Below are positions 31,110-39,761 of a stretch of DNA of 64,000 bases, piece by piece (within the stretch, counting starts at the first letter, position 1; each line of letters begins with the position of its first letter). The stretch is from Micromonospora sp. WMMD1082. GTDB lineage: Bacteria; Actinomycetota; Actinomycetes; Mycobacteriales; Micromonosporaceae. The translations under genes and the position numbers were made by a program. Under the pieces are notes generated by a model that saw only the letters and a program-made list of their open reading frames with translations, had not been told where the DNA came from and made no database searches. The stretch lies in contig NZ_JARUBM010000002.1 in assembly GCF_029626175.1 (NCBI RefSeq), positions 248,001 to 312,000 on the forward strand. The letters run 5' to 3'.

Positions 31110-31242
31110 GGCTCTCTCTTCGGTGTTGAGACTGCGATGGAATGGTCTGAGGTGAGGGTTACCCGGTTCCGAGAGGTTCGTGCCGGTCTACCCGCCGCCG
31201 GCCACCATCAGCGAAACGGACGGTGGCCGGACGGCGGCGCGG

Positions 31243-32109
31243 TCACTGACCGGAGACGGCCGCTGGCTGCTCGGCGGGCTGCTGCTCGGTCGCCGGCTGC
31301 TCGGCGGGCTGCTCGTCGGCCTTCTTCGGCTCCTCGAGCAGCTCGCGCTCCCACTCGGCCAGCGGCTCGTCGGTGGCGACGCCACCCTCCGGCTTCTCGT
31401 CGCCACCCCGGCGACGGCCGGAGCGGGCGATCAGGCCATCGGCGACGGCGGCGGCGACGACCTTGGTCAGCAGCTCGGCCGAGCGGATCGCGTCGTCGTT
31501 ACCCGGGATCGGGAAGTCGACCTCGTCCGGGTCGCAGTTGGTGTCGAGCACGGCGATCACCGGGATGCCCAGCTTGCGGGCCTCGTCGACGGCGATGTGC
31601 TCCTTCTTGGTGTCGACCACCCAGACCGCGGCCGGGAGCTTCTGCATGTCCCGCAGGCCACCCAGGGTGCGGGTCAGCTTGATCTTCTCGCGGGAGAGCT
31701 GAAGCGTCTCCTTCTTGGTGTAGCCGGCGGCGGTGCCGCTGAGGTCACCGAGGGCCTCCAGCTCCTTCATCCGCTGCAGCCGCTTGTACACCGTCTGGAA
31801 GTTGGTCAGCATGCCGCCGAGCCAGCGGTGGTTGACGTACGGCTGGCCGACCCGCGTCGCCTGCTCGGCGATCGCCTCCTGGGCCTGCTTCTTGGTGCCG
31901 ACGAAGAGGATGCTGCCGCCCTCGGCCACCGTGTTGCGCACGAAGTCGTACGCCTTCTCGATGTAGTCGAGGGTCTGACGCAGGTCGATGATGTAGATGC
32001 CATTGCGCTCGGTGAAGATGAAGCGCTTCATCTTCGGGTTCCAGCGCCGGGTCTGGTGCCCGAAGTGAACGCCACTCTCGAGCAGCTGACGCATGGTCAC
32101 GACGGCCAT
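31243..32109 (-). CDS. rpsB: 30S ribosomal protein S2 with Gln/Glu/Pro-rich tail
   Basis: 288 residues; the S2 core ([20 protein letters not shown], then [13 protein letters not shown]) occupies about 1-230. The last 55 residues are a hydrophilic tail with repeats of the type [11 protein letters not shown], absent from E. coli S2 (241 residues) but similar tails occur in actinobacteria. An AGGAG site lies just upstream of the ATG. A 9-bp stem-loop ends about 32 nt upstream, and a second hairpin lies near the start of the transcript. Confidence 0.97.
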   Translation of the reverse strand: MAVVTMRQLLESGVHFGHQTRRWNPKMKRFIFTERNGIYIIDLRQTLDYIEKAYDFVRNTVAEGGSILFVGTKKQAQEAIAEQATRVGQPYVNHRWLGGMLTNFQTVYKRLQRMKELEALGDLSGTAAGYTKKETLQLSREKIKLTRTLGGLRDMQKLPAAVWVVDTKKEHIAVDEARKLGIPVIAVLDTNCDPDEVDFPIPGNDDAIRSAELLTKVVAAAVADGLIARSGRRRGGDEKPEGGVATDEPLAEWERELLEEPKKADEQPAEQPATEQQPAEQPAAVSGQ

Positions 32110-32140
32110 GGTTCGTACTCCTTGCGGTCCCTGGTTGTCC

Positions 32141-32161
32141 CGCCCGGCCGGCGGCCGGGCG
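32141..32161 (-). promoter_or_regulatory. Stem-loop in rpsB leader
   Basis: A perfect 9-bp stem (CGCCCGGCC at 32141-32149 with 32153-32161) closes on a 3-nt loop 32 nt upstream of the rpsB start. It lies in the expected untranslated leader and could modulate translation or be a processing site; no named S2 leader motif is claimed. Confidence 0.5.
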
Positions 32162-32255
32162 TCCTGGTGCCCGGTCGCCGGCCATGATGGGCCCGAGGGG
32201 TCGGGACCAGGGAGGCCGCCGCCACACGACGACTCGTGAGGAAGGCACGCGAGGT

Positions 32256-32290
32256 CGACCGCACGAGGCGGTCGCCAGTTGACCAGTGTA
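32256..32290 (-). promoter_or_regulatory. Candidate rpsB -10 box and promoter-proximal hairpin
   Basis: On the minus strand TACACT (32290-32285) resembles a -10 hexamer and would place the transcript start near 32278. A perfect 7-bp hairpin (CGACCGC at 32256-32262 with 32268-32274, 5-nt loop) begins within about four nucleotides of that start. No convincing -35 box is seen. Confidence 0.4.
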
Positions 32291-32322
32291 CGCGCCCTCC
32301 CCGCCGCGCCACGCCCGGGTGT

Positions 32323-32368
32323 AAGGAGGGGCCCCTGTTAACGCGTGGTGTCCCTGTCAACGCCTCCG
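32323..32368. repeat. GGGCCCC element upstream of rpsB
   Basis: The stretch contains the palindrome AGGGGCCCCT (32327-32336) followed by TGTTAACGC and, 19 nt later, CTGTCAACGC. It resembles the element at 60892-60940 (AAGGA-RGGGCCCC-N-GTTRACGC). It lies in the 351-nt gap between rpsB and the next gene. The rest of the gap holds the rpsB leader and the tandem stop-region duplicates. Confidence 0.45.
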
Positions 32369-32385
32369 GCGGCGGCTGCGGTGCC

Positions 32386-32485
32386 GTTCAGCCGGCGCGA
32401 CTCCGTCTCAGCCGGCGGCAGCGCGACTGTGGCTCAGCCCACGGCCAGCGCGACTGCGGCTCAGCCGGCGGCCAGCGCGGCGACG
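32386..32485. repeat. Tandem 26-27-bp duplicates of a gene's stop region
   Basis: Three full degenerate copies of a unit of the form CTCAGCC-CGGCCAGCGCGACTG start at 32407, 32433 and 32460, and a shorter one starts near 32386. The last copy contains the stop codon and final codons of the membrane protein gene at 32461, so the array looks like repeated duplication of that gene's 3' end. Confidence 0.75.
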
Positions 32486-33354
32486 AGGAAGAGCGCCAGA
32501 CCGACGGTCAGGTACGCCGTCGGTGGTCGCAGCCAGCCTCGCGCGCCGTCGGTCAGCGAGAGCCCGGTGGTCCGCAGCCCGTACAGGCCGGCCGCGAAGA
32601 TCGGCAGCCCGCAGACGAGGAACGTGCCCGCCAGCACGTCGCCGGTGGAGACCGGGTCCGCGGTGGCGCCGTGCAGCAGCACCCGCAGGGCGGGAAGCTC
32701 GAAGATCACGACCAGCGCGGCGAAGAGCACGGCGAGCACCGGCCGTCGCGTCCGGTAGACGCCGTCGCCGGCCGGCAGCCCTGGCTGCCCTGGCTGTGCG
32801 CCGGTCACCGGGTAACCGGTCTCGCCACCGGTGGCCGGATGCGCGGCCTCGCCCACCGGTAGGTCACCCCGGGGCAGCACCGGCGGCACCGGCCCGGTCG
32901 GCTGCTCCAGCGGGTTGGGCCCGTCCGGCCCCCGCTTCGCCCCGACGATCGGGTATCCGGCCAGCGGGGCGGCGCGGGTCGGATCCGTCGACAGCGGCGC
33001 ACCGCCGCTGGTCGGGCTCGCGTCCCGGGCGGCACGCCAGCCGGCGCGATCGGCCGGCAGTTCACCGGAGACGTCCGGTTCTCCCGATTCCGCCGCCCGC
33101 GAGCGCGAGGCCCGGTAGCGCTCCGTCTCCGCCGCGACATCCCCGGCCGGGTCCGTCGGGGCGAAACGGCGTGCCGAGCCGTACGGGTCGTCTCCGCCCC
33201 GCTGCTCGGGGGCCACCGGCGGCTCCTCATCGCGGTACCGCCCCTCGCGCGCGCCGGGCCACTCGGGGTCGGCGTAGCCACGGTCACGTTCGCCCGGATA
33301 CCAGCGTGACTCCGGGTCGTCGGGAAAACTGCGTCGTCCGTCCACGTCCGGCAC
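32461..33354 (-). CDS. Membrane protein with disordered N-terminal region
   Basis: 297 residues from the GTG at 33354, which lacks a clear ribosome-binding site; a GTG three codons later is equally possible. The first 185 residues are hydrophilic and rich in Arg, Asp, Glu and Pro. Three hydrophobic segments follow (around 195-215, 230-252 and 275-297), so the C-terminus is membrane embedded and ends [11 protein letters not shown]. No family is recognised. It lies between rpsB and the divergent yraN gene, at one end of the inverted yraN-M23 block. Confidence 0.75.
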   Translation of the reverse strand: MPDVDGRRSFPDDPESRWYPGERDRGYADPEWPGAREGRYRDEEPPVAPEQRGGDDPYGSARRFAPTDPAGDVAAETERYRASRSRAAESGEPDVSGELPADRAGWRAARDASPTSGGAPLSTDPTRAAPLAGYPIVGAKRGPDGPNPLEQPTGPVPPVLPRGDLPVGEAAHPATGGETGYPVTGAQPGQPGLPAGDGVYRTRRPVLAVLFAALVVIFELPALRVLLHGATADPVSTGDVLAGTFLVCGLPIFAAGLYGLRTTGLSLTDGARGWLRPPTAYLTVGLALFLVAALAAG

Positions 33355-33434
33355 CGTATGCGACCAGGCGTTCGTCCGCCATCCAGCCCCGCCCTTCGGC
33401 AGCGGTAGCACACCCAGGGCATGATCGTTTGTCC

Positions 33435-33462
33435 GTCCACAGGGCCCCCGGTCATCCACAGG
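33435..33462 (+). promoter_or_regulatory. Paired TCCACA element upstream of yraN
   Basis: GTCCACAGGGC, 8 nt, then ATCCACAGG. The whole element ends 50 nt before the yraN start. An element with the same layout is upstream of the M23 gene in mirror orientation. The boxes resemble DnaA boxes (TTGTCCACA) with one or two mismatches. Confidence 0.6.
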
Positions 33463-33512
33463 CCGCCCCGGCGGGGTCGCCCCGGTACCGGGTACGGGAG
33501 CAGGGTGCGGCC

Positions 33513-33875
33513 ATGACCAAGCGGAACCAGGCGGTCGGCGGCTACGGGGAACGCTGCGCCGTACGACACCTGATCGAGGCGGGGCTGCGCCCGGTGGCCC
33601 GGAACTGGCGCTGCCCCTCGGGAGAGATCGACATCGTCGCCTGGGACGGTCCGGTGCTCGCCTTCTGCGAGGTGAAGACGCGCCGCACGTCGACGTTCGG
33701 CACCCCCGTCGAGGCCGTGGTGCCGCGCAAGGCACGCCGGCTGCGCGGCCTCGCCGCCGCGTGGCTGGCCGCCACCGGCACCACCGCCGACGAGGTCCGC
33801 TTCGACGTCATCTCGGTCCTGCTGCCGCGCACCGGCCGGGCCCGGGTCGAGCACGTCAAGGACGCATTCCCATGA
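33513..33875 (+). CDS. yraN: UPF0102/YraN-family nuclease-fold protein
   Basis: 120 residues. The restriction-endonuclease-like core is visible: [15 protein letters not shown], then [24 protein letters not shown], with the acidic and E-x-K residues of the PD-(D/E)xK fold. The biological role is not settled. The TGA stop overlaps the ATG of the next small ORF (ATGA). It is the first gene of the yraN-comM-dprA run. Confidence 0.95.
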   Translation: MTKRNQAVGGYGERCAVRHLIEAGLRPVARNWRCPSGEIDIVAWDGPVLAFCEVKTRRTSTFGTPVEAVVPRKARRLRGLAAAWLAATGTTADEVRFDVISVLLPRTGRARVEHVKDAFP

Positions 33876-34036
33876 GCGAACGCAGTGAGCGAATCATCAG
33901 GCGCAGTGCGGCGGTGCCTCGTGGTGGCACGGGAGCGAAGCGGAGTGCCGCCCCGAGCGAACATCGTGAGCGAATCGTCAGGCGCAGTGCGGTGGTGCCT
34001 CGGGGCGGCGCCGAGCGTAGCGAGGGGTTGCGATGA
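33872..34036 (+). CDS. Repeat-derived 54-residue ORF coupling yraN and comM
   Basis: The ATG overlaps the yraN stop (ATGA) and its own stop overlaps the comM ATG (ATGA), so it is coupled on both sides. It encodes a Ser/Arg/Glu-rich peptide starting [16 protein letters not shown] with a 27-codon offset second copy (RERIVRRSAVVP). The DNA is built from a 37-bp direct repeat. It could be a real small protein, but more likely it is a repeat insertion that kept the frame and couples translation to comM. No family is recognised. Confidence 0.35.
   Translation: MSERSERIIRRSAAVPRGGTGAKRSAAPSEHRERIVRRSAVVPRGGAERSEGLR
33885..34002. repeat. 37-bp direct repeat (35/37) between yraN and comM
   Basis: Copies at 33885-33921 and 33966-34002 differ at two positions and are offset by 81 bp (27 codons), so both are read in the same frame. 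The units start GTGAGCGAATC, a GAGCGAA-rich motif also seen between the copies. Confidence 0.95.
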
Positions 34037-35550
34037 GCTACGCCCGGGTGCTCTGCGTCGGCCTGGTCGGAGTGACCGGTCATCTGGTGGAGGTGGAGGC
34101 GGATCTCGCTCTCGGCCTGCCGGCGGTGGTGATCTCCGGACTGCCCGACACCGCCCTGCACGAGGCTCGCGACCGGGTCCGTGCCGCGGTGGTCAACTCC
34201 GGTCAACGGTGGCCGAACCGGCGGATCACCCTCAACCTGCTGCCGGCCACCCTGCCCAAGTTCGGTTCGGCCTTCGACCTGGCGATCGCGGTGGCGCTGC
34301 TCGGTGGCTCCGGGGAGCTGCCGCTGCTGCCGCTGGACGGTGTGGCCGTGCTCGGCGAGTTGGGTCTGGACGGGACGGTGCGACCGGTCCGGGGCGTACT
34401 GCCGATGGTCGCCGCAGCGGCGACGGCCGGCGTCGAGCGGGTGATCGTCCCGGCGGGCAACGTCGCCGAGGCCGCGGTCGTCCCGGGGCTGCGGGTACGC
34501 GGCGTGGACAGCCTGCACCAGTTGGTCGCCTTCGTCCGCGACGGCGCCCCGCTGATCGAGCCGCCGGTGGACGCCCCGCTCCCGGCCGCCGCCGGGTCCG
34601 ATCTCGCCGACGTCGCCGGGCAGGGGCTCGGGCGGCGTGCCCTGGAGATCGCCGCCGCCGGCGGGCATCACCTGGCGCTGATCGGGCCGCCGGGAGCGGG
34701 CAAGACGATGCTCGCCGAGCGCCTGCCGTCGATCCTGCCGGTACTGGACGACGATGCCGCGCTGGAGGTGACCGCGCTGCACTCGATCGCCGGGCTGTTG
34801 CCGGCCGGTGGCGGGTTGATCCGCCGCCCGCCGTTCCAGGCCCCGCATCACACCGCGACCCTGCCCTCCATCGTCGGCGGCGGGACGGGGCTGGCCCGCC
34901 CCGGCGCGATCTCGCTCGCCCACCGTGGGGTGCTCCTGATGGACGAGGCACCCGAGTTCAGCAAGGCGGCGCTGGAGGCGTTGCGCCAGCCGTTGGAGAA
35001 CGGCCGGGTGGTGTTGACCCGCAGCCGGGGCGGTGCGGAATACCCGGCCCGCGCCCAGCTGGTGCTCGCGGCCAATCCCTGCCCGTGCGCGAACCCGGCC
35101 GGCGACGATCGCTGCGAGTGCCCGCCGCTGACCCGCCGTCGCTACCTCGGCCGGCTCTCCGGTCCACTGCTCGACCGGATCGACCTGCAGGTACGCCTAC
35201 CGCCGATGCGGGCGGCCGAGCTGATGGAGACGACCGCCCACGAGTCCTCCGCGGTGGTCGCCGGGCGGGTGGCCGCGGCGCGGGAGGCGGCGTCCCGCCG
35301 CTGGGCGGCGCTCGGCCGGCGACTCAACGCCGAGATCCCCGGCCCGGCCCTGCGCCAGGCACCGTGGCGACTGCTCGGCCGGGACACCGCCGAGCTGCGG
35401 TCCCGGCTCGATTCCGGTTCGCTCTCCGCCCGCGGCTTCGACCGGGTCATCCGGCTCGCCTGGACCATCGCCGACCTGGACGGGCGGGCACGCCCGGACA
35501 AGAACGACGTCAGCGAGGCCATCTCGCTCAGGACGGGAGAGGGCACGTGA
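34033..35550 (+). CDS. comM: ComM/YifB-family Mg-chelatase-like AAA+ ATPase
   Basis: 505 residues. An N-terminal ribosomal-S5-like domain comes first (about 1-165, with GLPAVVISGLPDTAL). The AAA+ ATPase follows, with Walker A GPPGAGKTM near 222, Walker B LLMDEAPEF, then a Cys-rich insert CPCANPAGDDRCECPP. In Vibrio, ComM is a helicase that aids branch migration during natural transformation. It overlaps dprA by four nucleotides (GTGA), indicating coupled translation. Confidence 0.96.
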   Translation: MSYARVLCVGLVGVTGHLVEVEADLALGLPAVVISGLPDTALHEARDRVRAAVVNSGQRWPNRRITLNLLPATLPKFGSAFDLAIAVALLGGSGELPLLPLDGVAVLGELGLDGTVRPVRGVLPMVAAAATAGVERVIVPAGNVAEAAVVPGLRVRGVDSLHQLVAFVRDGAPLIEPPVDAPLPAAAGSDLADVAGQGLGRRALEIAAAGGHHLALIGPPGAGKTMLAERLPSILPVLDDDAALEVTALHSIAGLLPAGGGLIRRPPFQAPHHTATLPSIVGGGTGLARPGAISLAHRGVLLMDEAPEFSKAALEALRQPLENGRVVLTRSRGGAEYPARAQLVLAANPCPCANPAGDDRCECPPLTRRRYLGRLSGPLLDRIDLQVRLPPMRAAELMETTAHESSAVVAGRVAAAREAASRRWAALGRRLNAEIPGPALRQAPWRLLGRDTAELRSRLDSGSLSARGFDRVIRLAWTIADLDGRARPDKNDVSEAISLRTGEGT

Positions 35551-36734
35551 GCACACACGAGGAGTTGACCCTGGCGCGGGTGGCGCTGACCTGGCTGGCC
35601 GAGCCGGGCACCCGGTCGGTGCATCGGCTGGTCGACGAGCTCGGCCCGGTGGCCGCACTGAACCTGCTGCTGGACGGCGGGGCGCCGCAGGAGGGGCTGC
35701 GCGAGAGCGTGGCGGCACGCAGCCGGGCCGGTGACGCCCGGGCGGTCGCCGCCGAGGCACTGCGGCGTGCCGACCGGCTCGGTGTCCGGGTCGTCATTCC
35801 CGGCGACGACGAGTGGCCCGGCACGGTCGAGCACCTGCGCACGCTCCGGCTGCCCGACGCACGCCGCCGGGTCGACCTGGAGACCGCGCCACCGCTCTGC
35901 TTCTGGGTACGCGGACCCTGGCCACTGGCCGAGGTGCTGGACCGGTCGGTGGCGGTGGTCGGGGCGCGGGCCGCCACGCCGTACGGCATCCACATCGCCA
36001 CGGACCTGGGCTACGGCCTCGCCGACCGGGACTGGACGGTCGTCTCCGGCGGCGCGTTCGGCATCGACGCCGCGGCGCATCGCGGAGCGCTCAACGCCGG
36101 CGGGCTCACCGTCGCGGTGCTCGCCTGCGGCGTGGACCGCTCCTACCCGATGGGCAACGCGGCGCTGTTCGACCGGATCGCCGACACCGGGCTACTGGTG
36201 AGCGAGTGGCCGCCGGGCGCCGAGCCGCTGCGGCCACGCTTCCTCATCCGCAACCGGGTGATCGCGGCGGGCACCCGGGGCACCGTGCTGGTGGAGGCGG
36301 GGGCCCGCAGCGGCGCGACCCAGACCACCAGGCGGGCCATCGCCCTGAGCCGGCCGGCGATGGTGGTTCCCGGCCCGGTCACCTCGGCGATGTCGGTCGG
36401 CGCCCACGAGATGCTCCGGGAGCAGCGGAAAGCACGGTTGGTGACCGGCCTCGCCCAGGTCCTGGAGGAGGTGGGACGGATCGGCGAGCTGGCGCCGGTG
36501 CCGCGCGGGCCCGAGCGCCCCACCGACCTGCTCGACGACGAGGCGAGATCGATCGTGGAGGCGATGCCACGACGTGGCCGGGTCGGCGTGGACGCCCTCG
36601 CCGCGCGGGCGGGCCTGGCGGTCCGGACAGTACTGCGCAAGCTGTCCATGCTGGAGGAGATGTCCCTGGTGGTACGCCGCGCGGACGGCTACGCCCTGGT
36701 CACGGCGAAGAAGCGACCGGATCCCGCCGGATAG
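35547..36734 (+). CDS. dprA: DNA-processing protein DprA (Rossmann-fold)
   Basis: 395 residues from a GTG that overlaps the comM stop by 4 nt; GGGAGAGGG lies about 7 nt upstream. The DprA/Smf Rossmann domain is clear: VAVVGARAATPYG, VVSGGAFGIDAAAHRG, and then FLIRNRVIAAGTRGTVLVEA. A C-terminal winged-helix-like region (about 330-390) follows. DprA loads RecA on incoming single strands during transformation; its role in most actinobacteria is unproven. Confidence 0.96.
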   Translation: MSTHEELTLARVALTWLAEPGTRSVHRLVDELGPVAALNLLLDGGAPQEGLRESVAARSRAGDARAVAAEALRRADRLGVRVVIPGDDEWPGTVEHLRTLRLPDARRRVDLETAPPLCFWVRGPWPLAEVLDRSVAVVGARAATPYGIHIATDLGYGLADRDWTVVSGGAFGIDAAAHRGALNAGGLTVAVLACGVDRSYPMGNAALFDRIADTGLLVSEWPPGAEPLRPRFLIRNRVIAAGTRGTVLVEAGARSGATQTTRRAIALSRPAMVVPGPVTSAMSVGAHEMLREQRKARLVTGLAQVLEEVGRIGELAPVPRGPERPTDLLDDEARSIVEAMPRRGRVGVDALAARAGLAVRTVLRKLSMLEEMSLVVRRADGYALVTAKKRPDPAG

Positions 36735-36789
36735 GGCCGGCACGGCCCGCCTGCTCGCGGGCGGCGCGGGGCCGCCGTAGGGTCGAGCT

Positions 36790-37767
36790 GTGCGAAGGAC
36801 AGGCGCGGAGGGGCGGGACGCCCGCGGCACGCGGGACGTGCACGCGGCGCTGCCGGAGCCGCTGCGGGACGCGGTGGACGAGTTCGCCCGGCACCTCGCC
36901 TCGGGCCGCAGCCGCTCGACGCACACCGTCCGGGCGTACGTCGCCGATCTGGTGTCCCTGTTGGACCATGCCAGCCGGATGGGCTGCACCCAGGTGGCGG
37001 AGCTGAGCCTCGACACGGTTCGCAGCTGGCTGGCCCGGCAGCGGACGACGGGTGCGGCCCGCACCTCGCTCGCCCGCCGGGCCGCCGCGGCGCGGACCTT
37101 CAGCGCCTGGGCCCACCGGGGCGGGCTGCTGCCCGTCGACATCGCCGCCACGCTGGCCAGCCCTCGGCCGCAGCGGACGCTGCCCACCGTGCTGCGCGCC
37201 GACCAGGCGGCGCTGCTCGTCGAGGCGCCGGGCGACACCGGTCCGCCCGAGGACGCCGACGAGGCGGTGCGACTGCGCGACCGGATGCTGCTCGAACTGC
37301 TCTACGGCACCGCCATCCGGGTCAGCGAGGCGTGCGGGCTCGACACGGCCGACGTCGACCAGGGGCGGCGGGTCGTCCGCGTACGGGGCAAGGGTGGACG
37401 GGAGCGGACGGTGCCGTACGGGGTGCCGGCCCAGCGCGCCCTCGACGACTGGCTGCGGCACGGGCGGCCGGTGCTGGCGGTCTCCCACTCCCGTGACGCA
37501 CTGCTGCTCGGCGCCCGGGGCGGCCGGCTGCACCCGACGACCGCTCGCCGGATCGTCGGCGGGTACGCCGAGGCGGCGGGGCTGCCCAGGACCAGCCCGC
37601 ACGCGCTGCGCCACTCGGCCGCCACCCACCTGCTCGAAGGTGGGGCGGATCTACGGGCGGTGCAGGAGCTGCTGGGGCACTCCTCGCTGGCCAGCACCCA
37701 GGTCTACACCCACGTCTCGGTGGAGCGGCTCCGGGCGGCGTACCGGCAGGCCCACCCCCGCGCCTGA
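36790..37767 (+). CDS. xerC: Tyrosine recombinase XerC
   Basis: 325 residues from a GTG. The N-terminal SAM-like domain is followed by the catalytic domain with all active-site residues: Arg177 (TAIRVSE), Lys201 (GKGGRERT), His271 and Arg274 (HALRHS), His297 (LGHSSL) and nucleophile Tyr306 (VYTHV). It resolves chromosome dimers at dif with XerD. Its position after dprA is conserved in actinobacteria, supporting the housekeeping role over a phage integrase. Confidence 0.95.
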   Translation: MRRTGAEGRDARGTRDVHAALPEPLRDAVDEFARHLASGRSRSTHTVRAYVADLVSLLDHASRMGCTQVAELSLDTVRSWLARQRTTGAARTSLARRAAAARTFSAWAHRGGLLPVDIAATLASPRPQRTLPTVLRADQAALLVEAPGDTGPPEDADEAVRLRDRMLLELLYGTAIRVSEACGLDTADVDQGRRVVRVRGKGGRERTVPYGVPAQRALDDWLRHGRPVLAVSHSRDALLLGARGGRLHPTTARRIVGGYAEAAGLPRTSPHALRHSAATHLLEGGADLRAVQELLGHSSLASTQVYTHVSVERLRAAYRQAHPRA

Positions 37768-37867
37768 CCGGCGGTGCGCTGGAGCCCGGGTCGGCGTCGA
37801 GGCCGCCGTCGGGCCGCACCTCGGCGAGAGCCGCCGGTCGCGCGTGATCGGCGGTTACGATCATCGG

Positions 37868-39049
37868 GTGAGCGTCCCGCCGCCGCCCGAACCGATCATG
37901 GGCGGTCGCCTGCTCTTCTCCCTCGACCCGGCGGTCAGCCACCTCAACCACGGCTCGTTCGGGGCGGTACCGATCGTGGCGCAGCGGGCCCAGCAGCGGT
38001 TACGCGACGAGATGGAGGCGGACCCGCTGCGGTTCTTCGCCCAGGGGCTGGTCGACCGGATCGCGCACACCCGCCGGCACCTGGCGGGCTTCCTCGGCGC
38101 CGACCCCGACGGCACCGCCCTGACCACGAACGTCACCAGCGGCGTGGCGGTGGTGCTCCAGTCTCTCGGGCTACGCCCCGGCGACGAGGTGCTCACCACC
38201 GACCACGGCTACGGTGCGGTCGAGTTCTCGGTGCGCCGCGAGTGCCGCCGCACCGGCGCGACGCACCGGATCCTGCGGGTGCCGCTGGCCGCCACCGACG
38301 AGGAGGTGGTGCAGGTCGTGCGGGCCGGGCTACGCCCGGGCCGCACCCGCCTGCTGGTGGTCGACCAGCTCACCTCGGCCACGGCACGGCTGTTCCCGGT
38401 CGCCGCGATCGTCGGGGTGGCCGGGGAACACGGCATTCCGGTGCTGGTCGACGCCGCGCACGCGCCGGGCATGCTGCCGGCCTCCGTGCGGAGCATCGGC
38501 GCCGACTTCTGGGTGGGCAACCTGCACAAGTGGGGGTACGCCCCGAGGGGCACCGCCCTGCTCGTGGTGGCGCCGACGTGGCGGGAGCGGATCGAGCCGC
38601 TGGTGGTCTCCTGGGAACAGGACGCGGGATTTCCCGGCCGCCTGGAGTGGCAGGCCACGTCGGACTACACGGCCTGGCTGAGCGCCCCGGCCGGGCTCTA
38701 CACGCTGCGCAGCCTCGACGTCGACCGGGTGCGGGCGCACAACGCCGCGCTGGCCGCGTACGGGCAGCGGGTGGTGGGGGACGCGCTCGGCGTGCCGCCG
38801 GCCGACCTGCCCGACCCCGGCGGGCCCACGGTCGCCATGCGGATCATCCCGTTGCCGGCGGGCATCGCCACGACCCTGGACGGCGCCCGGGCGCTGCGGG
38901 CCCGGATCGCCGATCGGCTCGCCGCCCAGGTCAACGTCGCGGCCTGGAACGGGCGCGGGTGGCTGCGGCTGTGCGGTCAGGTCTACAACTCGCCCGACGA
39001 GTACCAGCGACTCGCCGTCGAACTGCCCACGCTGCTCGCCCAGCGCTGA
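37868..39049 (+). CDS. Aminotransferase class V (isopenicillin-N-epimerase-like)
   Basis: 393 residues from a GTG. A PLP-dependent fold-type I enzyme: LNHGSFGAVP at the N-terminus is typical of the epimerase-like branch, PVLVDAAHAPG holds the PLP-ring Asp, and the lysine of the Schiff base is in WVGNLHKWGYAPRG. The substrate is unknown; cysteine desulfurase-like activity is less likely given the sequence. No ribosome-binding site is visible, and TACGAT 7 nt upstream could be a -10 for a leaderless transcript. Its last 119 nt overlap the end of the convergent M23 gene. Confidence 0.9.
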   Translation: MSVPPPPEPIMGGRLLFSLDPAVSHLNHGSFGAVPIVAQRAQQRLRDEMEADPLRFFAQGLVDRIAHTRRHLAGFLGADPDGTALTTNVTSGVAVVLQSLGLRPGDEVLTTDHGYGAVEFSVRRECRRTGATHRILRVPLAATDEEVVQVVRAGLRPGRTRLLVVDQLTSATARLFPVAAIVGVAGEHGIPVLVDAAHAPGMLPASVRSIGADFWVGNLHKWGYAPRGTALLVVAPTWRERIEPLVVSWEQDAGFPGRLEWQATSDYTAWLSAPAGLYTLRSLDVDRVRAHNAALAAYGQRVVGDALGVPPADLPDPGGPTVAMRIIPLPAGIATTLDGARALRARIADRLAAQVNVAAWNGRGWLRLCGQVYNSPDEYQRLAVELPTLLAQR

Positions 39050-39710
39050 GTGGGCCCGCGCCACCCTCAGCGATCTCGCCGAGGGGCAGCAGCCGGGCCC
39101 GGCCGAGGCCGAGCAGGGCCAGCGGGTCGAGGTATTCGGGCCCCCGACGCAGCCCCCAGTGCAGGCACGCCGCGGCGGGACAGCCGGCGTGCCCGGCCAG
39201 CAGCGTGCCCAGTGCCGCACCGGCCGGCACCGTCGTGCCCACCGCGACGGCCGGCTCCACCGGCTCGTAGGTGGTCCGCAGCCCGTCGGCGTGCCCCACG
39301 GTGACCACTGGCCGGCCGGCGACCATGCCGGCGAACAGGATCGTGCCGGCGCCGGCGGCCCGGACCGTCGCGCCGGCCGGGGCGAGCAGGTCGACCCCGC
39401 GATGGCCGGCCAGCCACGGCCGAGGCGGCGGGTCGAACCCGCGTACCGGATGCGGCACGCCGTCCACCGGCCACCGGAACGGCACGACGCCGCCGGTGGC
39501 CGGTGCGCTGCCGGGCGGCGCCGGCGCGGGCGGCACCGGCCACCCGCTCGTCCGGGCCGCGCCGTTCGCGTGACCCGACCCGCCAGCAGCCAGGGCTGCC
39601 GATCCAGACGCCGCCAGCCCGGGCGCCGCAGACCACGCGAGCAGCGCCAGCAGTACGGCCGGCAGCAGGGACGACCGGAAACGACCGGGTACGCGCAACC
39701 GTGTTCGCAT
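38931..39710 (-). CDS. M23-family (LytM) peptidase, secreted
   Basis: 259 residues. Residues 1-35 are a signal peptide (basic start, hydrophobic stretch, AASGSA). The LytM-like fold spans about 75-195, with HRGVDLLAP holding one zinc His and Asp. The C-terminal zinc motif, normally HxH, reads CLHWG, so the first His is Cys. In this family such changes may reduce activity. The final 65 residues are Arg/Ala-rich and the last 119 nt overlap the aminotransferase gene in antisense. In M. tuberculosis the homologue (Rv2891) lies next to rpsB; here it is on the opposite side of the inverted block. Confidence 0.88.
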   Translation of the reverse strand: MRTRLRVPGRFRSSLLPAVLLALLAWSAAPGLAASGSAALAAGGSGHANGAARTSGWPVPPAPAPPGSAPATGGVVPFRWPVDGVPHPVRGFDPPPRPWLAGHRGVDLLAPAGATVRAAGAGTILFAGMVAGRPVVTVGHADGLRTTYEPVEPAVAVGTTVPAGAALGTLLAGHAGCPAAACLHWGLRRGPEYLDPLALLGLGRARLLPLGEIAEGGAGPLSAGRAAWAVRRRVAGTRRASCRPDRTAAATRARSRPRR

Positions 39711-39761
39711 GTCGCGCAGCCTGACCGGTCGCTCCCGATGCCCGCCACCCCGGCCGGCTCG

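Noticed and set aside
36790..37767. Phage or island integrase
   Set aside because: Family, position after dprA and lack of neighbouring mobile genes all fit housekeeping XerC; no att repeats were seen.
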